DNA from: Prasinococcaceae sp. CCMP 1430
Lineage: Eukaryota > Prasinodermophyta > Palmophyllophyceae > Prasinococcales > Prasinococcaceae
DNA length: 17,872 nt
Direction: 5' to 3'
NCBI GenBank assembly: GCA_013416795.1
Contig: RQSC01000012.1
Location: 284,965-302,836 of the forward strand
The translations under genes were made by a program, and so were the position numbers. Every line of letters begins with the position of its first letter. Within the stretch, counting starts at the first letter, position 1. Positions 6,848 to 15,339 of this stretch are shown here, in pieces. The notes below the pieces were generated by a model. That model searched no databases. It was not told where the DNA came from and saw nothing but the letters and a program-made list of their open reading frames with translations.

Positions 6848-9800
6848 CTACGGGCTGCCCACCTCCCACATGGCCACCTCCTCGCCCGCGGCGCTCATCA
6901 GTCTAAAGCCGCCCCGGATGAAAGTGACGCATTCGACGCTGTTTGAGTGAATCAGGTAGTCCTCCCACGTGGCATCCTCGAGGCCAACGAGCCGCACGAG
7001 CCTGTCGGGTGTGCCGACAGCCAGATGTGTGCCCGCGGGGGAAGCGGCGATCGACCTGGGCACGCCCGTCAGGGCGAGCCTGCGCGTGATCACGTCTGAT
7101 GCGTAGTCCCAGAAAGTGAGCTCGTGCTTGGACGTGTTTGCGTAGACAAGCGTGGAGCGCGCGGCGCTCGCGGGCAAGAATGTCACGAGCCCGCGCCCGC
7201 CGCACGGCTCTTCGAAGGAGCGGCAGATGCCACGCTCGAGCGTGCCTCCACAAAAAGGCGCCACGCAGGCCGCGCCGTCGTACCCCACCGCGAGCAGCCG
7301 CGAGCTCGCATCGGCGATCGCAGAGTGCGCTTGATCGCCACCCTTGATGCCCTCGAGGCGAAGCACCGAGGATCGGTCGATCGGCGCGAGCGATGACGCG
7401 TCGAGGACGAGCGCATCGCACGCCGCATCCACCGCCAGCAGCAGCTCGTCCTGTTGTATCCAGGACAGCGCGACGACCGGCGCGCTGCCCATCTCGAGCA
7501 TGGCATCCATCACACCTTCGCGCACGGAGAACGAGCGCACCACACCGTCGACGTGCCCCGCGAGCACCTGGTCGCCGCCAGCGCTCGCGAGTACCGAGGT
7601 GACCGTGGCCGAGCTCGCGTTCGCTAACTCAATTTCGACGAGGCGCGTGAAGTTGTCGCTCGACCACACTGCCACGGCGCCGCTTGCGAGGCCGGTGACG
7701 ATCGCACCCGCGGCAGACGCCTCATGCACGCACGTCACCGCCGAGGCGTGCCCGGCGGCCAGTGGCACGGCAGTGCCTTCGAGCGCGTTGAGGTACAGCA
7801 CGGTGCCCGCGGTGGTGCCGACCACGCCCTCCACGCAAGCTGAATCCATCACCATCGCTACGACCTGCGCGCCCACGTCGACGGCGGCGGTTCCCTCCCA
7901 CGAGTCCGCCCCCTCCTTTCGCGTCCAGATGATGACGCGGTCATCCGCGCCTGCGGCGAGCATGATGTGGCCAAGCACGGTCAAGCAGCCGATCTCGCCA
8001 TTGAGCACCTCCAACATGTTCTGGCAAACGGCCGACACGCCGAGCTCGAGCTCCCACACGCAGCCCTCCGAGTCTCCCACGAAGAGCGTGCCAGACTCAT
8101 CAAAGGTCAGCGCGGTGTAGGAGCGCGCGGGCTCAGTGATGCTAGCCGGCGGCGCCAGTTCGCATACCAGGAGGTCACGGTCCCCGTCGTCGGCAGCCCC
8201 TTCCTCACCGGGCGGCAAACGCCACAGCGACAGCGCGTCTCCGCCCACAGTGACGAACTCCGGCACGCGCGAGTCCGCGCGCCAGCAGGCAGCATGCACT
8301 GGCGCCGGTGCCTCGGCGCGCGCAATCTCGGTGCCGGTTGCCACCGAGTACACTGCCACAACAGCCTCGGGGCTTGTGCCCGCACTCAGCAGCAGGCTGC
8401 CGTCGGGGCTGAAGCAGATCGTCTGCACACCCGAAAGGTGCGCGTCGATGATGGCCGTGCACTCGCGCTTTCCGACATCCCACAGACAGACGGCTGCAGG
8501 CGAGCCCAGCGCCCCAACGTGACCACTCGCGAGCGTGCGTCCATCGGGGGAGAGAGCCAGGGTGGTGATGTCTGCCTGAAGCTTGCACATGAAGCTCTGA
8601 GCGCGCGTTTGCAGGTCCTCGATCACCACCGATGCCGCGAAGCTGTACGCAAGCACGCCTACGCCGGGATGCCAGAGCACGTTATGACGCCCCGACCCGT
8701 TGTAACCCACAACCTGGCACAGCTCCATCTTCGCGGAATCTGGCGGCGCTGCGTAATGCACCGCCGGATGGGGTGCCTCCGCCTCGGCGCTCGCGGCCTT
8801 CACCAACGCCTCAGTCGCGAGGCGTTCGGCGAGCGCTTCGATGGGCGCGACGGCGGCACCACCGTCTCCCACGTCCTCCTCGATGGGGCGCAGCCAGTCG
8901 ATGACCTCACGCGCGCTGCTCGCGTCCGCGGCAAGAGGCGAGTCCTCGGCGCGCAGCTCGTCCTCGAGCTCTTCAAGATTACCCCCCTCAGGCAGGGCAC
9001 CTGACAGATCCATCTGCTGCAGCGCCGAAGCGATGGCTGTGTTCAGGCCCCCGTGAGGGCCCTCCTCGCCGTTCTCGAGCAACTCAAGCGCACCTGCATC
9101 CTTCGCGGGCATGTCGGTCGGCTCGATGGCCATGCCTCCCTCCGTCCGTGGGGGGTTGAGCTCTGGGTCAGAAGCAAGAAAGCTCCACACGTATATGGAG
9201 TCGCAACCACCCACAGTGACGATGCGCTTGCTGTCTGGGGAGAATCTCAGCCGCGTGATGTAGTCCACGTGCCCCACGAATACTTGACGCGGCGGGAGGC
9301 TGTTCCGACCAGCACCCTGCGGCGCGAGCGAGGCTTCGTACACGTGCACCGCACCGTCGGCGGCGCCAACGGCGACGAAGCGCCCGTCCGGGGAGACGTC
9401 GAGCGTTTCAAGTGTGGCGGCGTGCAGCGGCGGCGTGCTGGCGAGGATCGCGCCGGTGGCCACGTCGAAGCGCTCGAGGCGCGCATCGGCGGTGGTCGCG
9501 ATGACCTCGCGGCTGTCGGGAGTGAAGCGCAGCGCGACTATGCCTGCGTGGGAGCCAAACAGTTGCGCGCGTGGCGTGAGGTCACCGGCGGAGAAGATCA
9601 GGACAGTGCCCACATCTGGGCCTGCCGCAGCCAGGAGGAGGCTGTTGCTGCTCACGGCCATGGACATGCGGCACATCGAGGGGAGCCTGCCCGTTGACGC
9701 GTCCATCGCGGACGTAGCCACGAACTTGGTCGGCAGGTAGCCCTGCGCCACCGTGAACACACAAACGTTGCCGTCGGCGCCAGCGGAAAGCATGTAGCGA

Positions 9801-12388
9801 GCGTCGGATGTGAAAGCGATATCCACAACGGCTGCGCGGTGCTGGTGATGCTCCTGCACGAGCCCTGTGGAGGGGATGTCGAAGACGCGGGTGACGCCGT
9901 TGTCGAAGCCGACGCCGATGCAGTGTTGCGAGGGATGATACGCGACGCAGGATGCCAACTCATCGGGCGCGTCGAACTGGTACAGCTGCTCCATGGCATC
10001 GAGCGCCCACACGCGGATCGAGCCGTCCGCCGACACGGTCGTGACCTCGTTTCGGTTGGGATCCATCGCCACGTCGAAGACTGAGTCGGTGTGCGAGCGC
10101 AGCAGGGTGCGATAACGGTGCGACGGAACATCCAGCACGCCCACCGATCCGCCCGCGGTGAGGGCGGCGATGGCGAGCCCGTCGGGCGTAACGCCAACGG
10201 CAGTGACGGGGGTTTCATGCTCGGCCTCGAGGAAGTAGTCAGAGAAGTCGACCGGCCACATGCGGAGGTATCGATCATCGGAGCCCGTGATGCAGAAGCC
10301 CTCGTTGACGATGATCGAATTGATTGGCCCGTTGTGCAGCTGGAAGACAGCTTCGAGCGTGCGGCGGCCGTAGTTGACCTGGAAGACAGCGCCGCTGGCC
10401 GACGCAACAAAGCAGTGACGCTCCTCGACTTTTTCGAGCCCATAGTCCACCTCGAAGGCGATGTCAGTGAAGGTGTTGTGCGTGGTACCTGGCGGCAGGC
10501 TGGCGCGCGCCTCGGGGGCCACTTGGCGGTGTTCTCCGAGGTTGATGCTGCAGCCGCGCAGCCGGCCGTTTTTGAGGCGGTAGATGCGGATCGAGTCGCG
10601 GCCGCAGGTGACCAGATGGTCCTCTTCGAAGGGTGAGAACTTGATCGAGAGCACGCTGTACTTGGTACTGTGGCGCACGACCACGGGCGCCTCACTGGTT
10701 TCGAGCACGCGCGTGATGTCCCACACCACGATCGCCTGCCGGCCCGCCTTGTCAAGGCCCACAGCCGTCAGGCAGCGCCCGTCCGCCGAGATGTGCATCG
10801 CTGCGATATCTCGTTCGTGGCCCGAGAGGATGCCAACACACGCTCCGCCTTTGAAATCCCACAGGCGGATCACTGCCGGACGGCCCTCCTCGGCTGTTGC
10901 GAGCAGCGTGCCGGCGGAGTTGAAGGCTGCGGAGCAGATGCCGTTGGTGTGACCCATCAGGAAACGCTGCGCGCCAGAGGTGGCGTCCAGCACCACCACT
11001 GTGCTCGCCGAGCCGAAGACGAGCGATTTTCCGTCGGGCGCGCACGCGAGGTTGCGCGAGCGCTCGCCCGAGCAGCCGACGATGCGCTCGAGGGACATGA
11101 TGGGGTCTGGACGCAGAGACGTTCCTTCGTATGGATCACCACCGGCGCCAACGAGCGCGGCCGCCGGTAGCGCCGCGGGGACTCTCTGGGTGGCGTAGAT
11201 GGCATCGACTGCAGCGGGCGGCTTTGCCTTGGGTCCCTTGACATGGCGCTCCACACGCACCGCCTCACCCGCGTCCAGCGCAAGCGCGGCCTTGATGGGC
11301 GACATCGCGATAGGAGACTGGCGCGGCACCTCCGGCTTGCGTGGCAGCGGCTCAGGCTCAGCCTCCTCCGGCGAGTCCTCGGGCTCGCCCGGCAGCCATA
11401 CCCACCCGTACGCGCTCTCGTGGGGCTCGCCGCCCACGCCGTGCATGGACGGCACCACCATTTCCCTGGGTACATCAGCGGGCGAGTACTTGTTGTCGCT
11501 TGTAAACACGCTACGCACGGACATGGCGGCGCAGAACTGCACGGCCTTGAGCGTCGCAAAGCGAGCTCCATTGCCGACGTGCTCGCGCAGGATCCCGGCG
11601 AGGTCGAACGCCACCACCTGCCATCGGCCGTAGCCCGTGCCTGCGTCGAGCGGCAGACGCACAGCGCCGCCAGCCGAGCGCGCCGCAGTTTTGTATAGGT
11701 TGCTCACCGACACGCGCACGGTGTTCCCGTGCTCGCACGCGCAGTCCAGGTGGAACGCGTAGTAGCTTCCTGGCGTCAGCCTGCATTCGACGTACGCATA
11801 ACGCCCGGTGAGGCCGAGGCCCGCGCCGCCACGCGCCTTAGGCAGGCGAAGGTAGTTCGCCGCGGGGACGCTGCCGCCCATTCGCCACGTCCACTTGGCG
11901 ATGGCAGGGTCAGGCACCATCTTGACGTCGCCCGCGATGGCGCCGTTCTTGGGCGCGCCGCCCTTGGCGCCCGTGCCATCTGAGTACGCGCCGCAGAGCT
12001 TGAACGCGTCAACGAAGGGTTTCTGCCACAACCCCTCCGCGACGGGCTTCGCCGCCGCCTTGACCGCGGCTGCCAACGCCCTGGCCGCCTTCGCCGCCGG
12101 CTCGGCGCGCACGCGCGCCGGTGCGCATGCGCTGTGTGACCGACCACAGGAGCAGCCGCCGCCAGCGCGCCAGCGCTTGCGCGCGCTTTCGCGCCTCTCG
12201 CCCCAGGTGCGCTGATCGGCCGGGGAACGCGCGCGCGCGCGCTGCGCCTTTTCGAACGCCGCGGGCGCGCGACACCGCGCGCGACCGCGCGCGAGGGAGG
12301 GCGAAAAATGTCCATGTGCAGCGGGGTCAGAACGCCGATCCTGGCGCCGCGAGGCGCCGCATGGGGAAGGCGAGACCGGGGCGCACAT
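6848..12388 (-). CDS. WDR90/POC16-type centriolar WD40 protein
   Basis: A single open frame of 1846 codons with TAG at 6848-6850. Residues 121-310 are a CFAP20-like (DUF667) domain: WQKPFVDAF, GSVPAANYLRLPKA, LGLTGRYAYVECRL, VRVSVSNLYK and VRSVFTSDNKYSPADVPREM, matching the N-terminus of WDR90. The rest is a long series of WD40 repeats, for example GHTNGICSAAFN, HTDSVFDVAMD, SADGSIRVWALD and FSPDSKRIVTVGG, enough for several beta-propellers and ending GEEVAMWEV. Human WDR90 is of similar length (about 1750 residues). WDR90/POC16 binds the microtubule wall of centrioles and basal bodies and supports inner-scaffold integrity. Residues 1-120 are Arg/Ala-rich and unlike the family, in which the domain begins near residue 5-10, so the ATG at 12388 may not be right. 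A small upstream exon joined near the CACACAG at about 12140 is possible. Confidence 0.9.
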   Translation of the reverse strand: MCAPVSPSPCGASRRQDRRSDPAAHGHFSPSLARGRARCRAPAAFEKAQRARARSPADQRTWGERRESARKRWRAGGGCSCGRSHSACAPARVRAEPAAKAARALAAAVKAAAKPVAEGLWQKPFVDAFKLCGAYSDGTGAKGGAPKNGAIAGDVKMVPDPAIAKWTWRMGGSVPAANYLRLPKARGGAGLGLTGRYAYVECRLTPGSYYAFHLDCACEHGNTVRVSVSNLYKTAARSAGGAVRLPLDAGTGYGRWQVVAFDLAGILREHVGNGARFATLKAVQFCAAMSVRSVFTSDNKYSPADVPREMVVPSMHGVGGEPHESAYGWVWLPGEPEDSPEEAEPEPLPRKPEVPRQSPIAMSPIKAALALDAGEAVRVERHVKGPKAKPPAAVDAIYATQRVPAALPAAALVGAGGDPYEGTSLRPDPIMSLERIVGCSGERSRNLACAPDGKSLVFGSASTVVVLDATSGAQRFLMGHTNGICSAAFNSAGTLLATAEEGRPAVIRLWDFKGGACVGILSGHERDIAAMHISADGRCLTAVGLDKAGRQAIVVWDITRVLETSEAPVVVRHSTKYSVLSIKFSPFEEDHLVTCGRDSIRIYRLKNGRLRGCSINLGEHRQVAPEARASLPPGTTHNTFTDIAFEVDYGLEKVEERHCFVASASGAVFQVNYGRRTLEAVFQLHNGPINSIIVNEGFCITGSDDRYLRMWPVDFSDYFLEAEHETPVTAVGVTPDGLAIAALTAGGSVGVLDVPSHRYRTLLRSHTDSVFDVAMDPNRNEVTTVSADGSIRVWALDAMEQLYQFDAPDELASCVAYHPSQHCIGVGFDNGVTRVFDIPSTGLVQEHHQHRAAVVDIAFTSDARYMLSAGADGNVCVFTVAQGYLPTKFVATSAMDASTGRLPSMCRMSMAVSSNSLLLAAAGPDVGTVLIFSAGDLTPRAQLFGSHAGIVALRFTPDSREVIATTADARLERFDVATGAILASTPPLHAATLETLDVSPDGRFVAVGAADGAVHVYEASLAPQGAGRNSLPPRQVFVGHVDYITRLRFSPDSKRIVTVGGCDSIYVWSFLASDPELNPPRTEGGMAIEPTDMPAKDAGALELLENGEEGPHGGLNTAIASALQQMDLSGALPEGGNLEELEDELRAEDSPLAADASSAREVIDWLRPIEEDVGDGGAAVAPIEALAERLATEALVKAASAEAEAPHPAVHYAAPPDSAKMELCQVVGYNGSGRHNVLWHPGVGVLAYSFAASVVIEDLQTRAQSFMCKLQADITTLALSPDGRTLASGHVGALGSPAAVCLWDVGKRECTAIIDAHLSGVQTICFSPDGSLLLSAGTSPEAVVAVYSVATGTEIARAEAPAPVHAACWRADSRVPEFVTVGGDALSLWRLPPGEEGAADDGDRDLLVCELAPPASITEPARSYTALTFDESGTLFVGDSEGCVWELELGVSAVCQNMLEVLNGEIGCLTVLGHIMLAAGADDRVIIWTRKEGADSWEGTAAVDVGAQVVAMVMDSACVEGVVGTTAGTVLYLNALEGTAVPLAAGHASAVTCVHEASAAGAIVTGLASGAVAVWSSDNFTRLVEIELANASSATVTSVLASAGGDQVLAGHVDGVVRSFSVREGVMDAMLEMGSAPVVALSWIQQDELLLAVDAACDALVLDASSLAPIDRSSVLRLEGIKGGDQAHSAIADASSRLLAVGYDGAACVAPFCGGTLERGICRSFEEPCGGRGLVTFLPASAARSTLVYANTSKHELTFWDYASDVITRRLALTGVPRSIAASPAGTHLAVGTPDRLVRLVGLEDATWEDYLIHSNSVECVTFIRGGFRLMSAAGEEVAMWEVGSP

Positions 12389-12431
12389 CCGCCCGGCGAG
12401 GGACGCCTCTCTCCATTTGCTAAATCCTTCA

Positions 12432-12441
12432 CCACAAAATA
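12432..12441 (-). promoter_or_regulatory. TATTTTG core-promoter-like element (WDR90)
   Basis: On the minus strand TATTTTGTGG lies about 44 nt before the ATG at 12388, inside the only AT-rich patch of this intergenic region. The same heptamer occurs upstream of the ATPase gene and of the candidate exon at 2871, each time pointing to the downstream gene. It could serve as a TATA substitute. Inference only. Confidence 0.35.
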
Positions 12442-13203
12442 TTTAAAAAAAAAAAAAAACAGAAAAAGTCGCCTCGGGTGCGTCCGTCGGTCGGTCGCGC
12501 GGGCACACGGTGTGCGCGCACGCGCTCGGCATCGCAGCAGGCGGAGGGCGCTCGCGCGCGGCTCCTCGCCGCCGCTCTCGCCGCGGGGGAGGGCGGGGGG
12601 TTCGCGAAGTCGGCGGACGCCCTCGCCTCGGCCTCCGTCCCCCTCGGCGGAGGCCGCCGATCGCCGATCGCCGCCCCGCACCCCCGCGCGGCCCGTGCGC
12701 TCGCTCCGCCCTCTCCCCCACCTCCCGACCAAAAAAAAGAACAAAGGATGAAGTTCGCAGTGCTACAATTTCATCCACGCGCAGCGATACGGTGTCCTTT
12801 TCTGTCCCCGCGACGTGCACCGATTCACCGAGGAATGTATCCAATCCCGCGATCGCGCTCCGACCGATGTGACGCTGCGGCGCGCGCAACAGCACCGCCG
12901 ATGACAGGCTTGCTCGCCGGGGCTCGGCCTGCGTCAGGCAACGCATATCAAAACGCATGCGCGCGCAGGCGCGACGCCCGCACGCTTCTTTTTCGGCACC
13001 GGGGCGGCGGGCGGAGTCGTCCCGCCGCACGCATGACGCCGTGCGCCCCTCGCTTGATCGCGCTGCCAGGGGGGTGGGGGGCCGGGGCCACAGCGCGCGA
13101 GAGGGGCGCCCCCGCCCCCGCCCCCGCACCCCGCGCGACACGCGCACGCCGAGGCGCCAGCAGGAGGGAGGCGCGCCGCAGCAGGGGGAAGTTGCCCCTC
13201 CGC

Positions 13204-13229
13204 CCCTCCCGGCGGACGGCCCGGGAGGG
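13204..13229. repeat. GC-rich hairpin upstream of UEV start
   Basis: CCCTCCCGG (13204-13212) and CCGGGAGGG (13221-13229) form a perfect 9-bp stem with an 8-nt loop, ending 17 nt before the ATG at 13247. If transcribed it would lie in the 5' UTR. Confidence 0.5.
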
Positions 13230-13246
13230 CGGACGTTGCAGCGGTC

Positions 13247-13951
13247 ATGTCGGGCGTGGTCGTGCCGCGCTCGTTCCGGCTGATGGACGAGCTCGAGAAG
13301 GGCGAGAAGGGCCTGGGCGATGGGTCCGTCTCGTACGGCCTCGCGGACGGCGAAGACGCCGAGCTCAGCAACTGGACGGGCACGATCATCGGCCCCGGCG
13401 GCACGCCCTTCGACTGCCGCATCTACTGCCTGCGCGTGCACTGCGGCGAGCGGTACCCCGAATTCCCGCCCGAGGTGCGGCGTGCGCCCCCGCGCGGGCG
13501 TCAGTGGCGCGGGGTGGGGGGTATGCCGGTGTGCGCGCGTTTCGCGCCGCGAGCAGGGCTGGGCCGGCCTCGGGGCGCGAAGAGATTGGAGGGGGTTGCG
13601 CCCCCCTTGGGCGCCACGGCTGGGACGCTTGCGGCGGCTGCCGAGCGCTCCCTTTTCTTGCTGCGGCGCGATCCTCCGTTGCGCACGCTTGCGGTGCCTT
13701 GTCGCGCTGACTGTTCTGCCCCGTGTGCACGCCTCTCTTCTCACACACCCTGATAGGTGTCGTTCGTCACTCGCATCAACCTGCCATGCGTGAACTCGTC
13801 GACTGGTGCGGTGGAGCCGCGGGCGTTCCGCACGCTTGGCAGCTGGAACTCGTCGTACTCCATCGAGACGGTGCTCACTGCCCTGCGAACCGAGATGTGC
13901 TCGGCGGCGGCGCGCAAGCTGGCGCAGCCGCCTGAGGGCTCGGAGTTCTAG
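13247..13951 (+). CDS. Ubiquitin E2 variant (UEV1/MMS2 type), two exons
   Basis: Exon 1 is 13247-13474 and exon 2 is 13757-13951, joined in phase 0 over a 282-nt intron (donor GTGCGG, acceptor ATAG, CTGAC at 13707-13711). The product is 140 residues, the family's usual length. Recognisable segments are [57 protein letters not shown], then across the splice EVSFVTRIN, and [14 protein letters not shown] and KLAQPPEG. The catalytic cysteine segment of true E2s (HPN...GxICLD) is absent, as in all UEVs. UEV pairs with Ubc13 to build Lys63-linked ubiquitin chains, used in error-free DNA-damage tolerance. It is transcribed divergently from WDR90 and converges on the HAD gene, with 209 bp between stops. 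Confidence 0.93.
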
Positions 13952-14050
13952 GCGCGGCGCGCACGCGTGGTGTAGGGCCGCACGCCATTGGTACTGACTG
14001 TCTCCTGGCGTCCGCGCTCGCGTGCGGTACTGAACAGCGTGTGGAATTTG

Positions 14051-14055
14051 TTACA
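14051..14055 (-). terminator. Possible TGTAA polyadenylation signal (HAD gene)
   Basis: TGTAA on the minus strand lies 106 nt after the HAD stop codon, similar to the 115 nt for the EPL-like gene. It is within the 209-bp convergent gap; no equivalent plus-strand signal for the UEV gene was seen. Confidence 0.3.
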
Positions 14056-14160
14056 GGAGTTGTCGTGAGAGTCTCCAGCGAGCTAGAGATGCTTTGCCGA
14101 TGATTCGTCGGGACATCCAGTAGCCAGCGCGCGCGTGGCCTGACCGTGTGCCCTCACTTG

Positions 14161-15339
14161 TCACAAGGAGCCCTCGCCCGCTTCTATCGCCTTAATGACG
14201 GCTGGCAGCTCGAGCACCGTCTTGACGACGAAGTTTGGCGCGTCGGCTCCGTCGGCCGGTGCTGCTTTTCCGGAGGCGTTCACCCACACACTCGCGAGCA
14301 GACCGGCGCCGTTGGCACCGGCGACATCGGCCGAGAGGCTGTCCCCCACGTGGATCGCCTCCGATGCAGTGACAGGACCGGCGCACCTTCGCAGCGCAGT
14401 CTCGAATATGGATTTGGAGGGCTTGTTCTCAGGCTGCTCGCCACTCACGATCGTGTGGCTCTCCGGGATGACAGAGGACATGCCCACGGCCGCGAGCTGC
14501 AAGAGCGCGAGTCAGCCCGGGCGCGCACAAGAACACACGCACGTGAGTGCGCGCACTCGAAATTGGCACACCCGATGGTGACACACCACTCACAGCACAT
14601 GGGCACCGAGTGCGGCCAGGGAGTGTGTGTATGCGCGTTCGCAAGGCAGGGGAAGATAGGGGTGCGCGCATCGGCCCGGAACGGCGCGCACCTTGTCGCG
14701 CTGTATACGCGATTCGCCGTTGGTGATGATCACGAGCTCGCGCCCTTGTGCCCTGAGCTCCGCGCACATCTCACTCACGCCCGGCAGCAGCTCCATTGCC
14801 GCCAATCGCGCGCCGTCAAACGCAGCCTGTATCCGCGCGCCCGCAGCGTCGGTGCGTCCGTCGTCCGATGTGGCTCCCTGCTCGCGCAGTGCATCGGCCC
14901 AAAAGCGGGCCCGCCATGTGTAGATGTCAACACTGCCGGGAGGGGGGAAGGGCGCTGCCTTCAGCTGAGCCTTGTAGGATGCCAGGAGCGCGCCGCGGTC
15001 AAGCGCGGGCAAGCAAGCCTCGCCGGCTGCAGGCGCGGAGGGTGAGCGTCAGCGCGATCGCGAGCGCGTTCGGATCGCGGGCAGACGCGCATGCGCGCAG
15101 GCGCGCATACGGTGCCCGCCGTGCGGACGCGACTCGGTCGCCTGAGCACGGAGCGCGCGAACTTGGGGGGGGGGGGGGGCTGCGAGACCGCGCCCAGCGC
15201 GGACGCGGAGAATTGCGCCGTCCTCCCGCGCACCTGCAACGTCGATGGCCATCTGGTATGCAGGCCCATCAAACTGGGACGTGAGGCAGAGCGTGTCATC
15301 GAAGTCGAGGAAGATGGCGCGCACGCGCGGTGTTGACAT
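14161..15339 (-). CDS. HAD-superfamily phosphatase, NANP-like, three exons
   Basis: Minus-strand exons are 15339-15234, 15026-14692 and 14496-14161, with phases 1 and 0, giving 258 residues. Introns of 207 and 195 nt have donors GTGCGC and GTGCGC, acceptors CTGCAG and TTGCAG, and CTGAC upstream of each acceptor. All four HAD motifs are present: DFDDT (12-16, nucleophile D12 and D14), T137-N-G, K172 in ENKPSKSIF, and GDSLSAD (198-204). The layout, with a helical C1-type cap between motifs I and II, and segments such as RVRAIFLDFDDTL, SGEQPENKPSKSIF and VVKTVLELPAVIKAI, resemble N-acylneuraminate-9-phosphatase (NANP), which makes free sialic acid from its 9-phosphate. Substrate cannot be proved; other HAD-IA sugar phosphatases remain possible. 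An in-frame TGA at 15411-15409 upstream supports the ATG at 15339. Confidence 0.88.
15165..15179. repeat. Homopolymer G15 (C15 in HAD transcript)
   Basis: Fifteen consecutive G on the plus strand within intron 1 of the HAD gene, so poly-C in the pre-mRNA. Length is likely variable and prone to sequencing error, but it cannot affect the protein frame. Confidence 0.85.

Larger units (their letters stand above)
12389..13246. other. Divergent promoter region between WDR90 and UEV genes
   Basis: 858 bp upstream of both genes. It holds an AT-rich island at 12421-12470 with a run of 15 A (12445-12459), a TATTTTG motif towards WDR90, TCGG repeats near 12484, CCCCCG/GC-box-like runs near 13110-13130 and a hairpin before the UEV ATG. 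The long frames on both strands here are compositional artefacts rich in Arg, Ala and Pro, with no domain. Confidence 0.5.

Noticed and set aside
7344-9697. Several 200-350-codon plus-strand frames antisense to WDR90
   Set aside because: They are shadows of the WD40 coding strand with no recognisable family.
12227-12242. Alternating CG tract (Z-DNA potential) in the WDR90 N-terminal region
   Set aside because: CG alternation is frequent throughout this window, so it is not distinctive.
12443-13744. Long open frames on both strands across the WDR90-UEV gap (also 12478-13710 on +)
   Set aside because: They run across the UEV exon 1 and its intron in the wrong frame or strand, are Arg/Pro/Ala-rich and show no family. 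GC-rich DNA has few stop codons.
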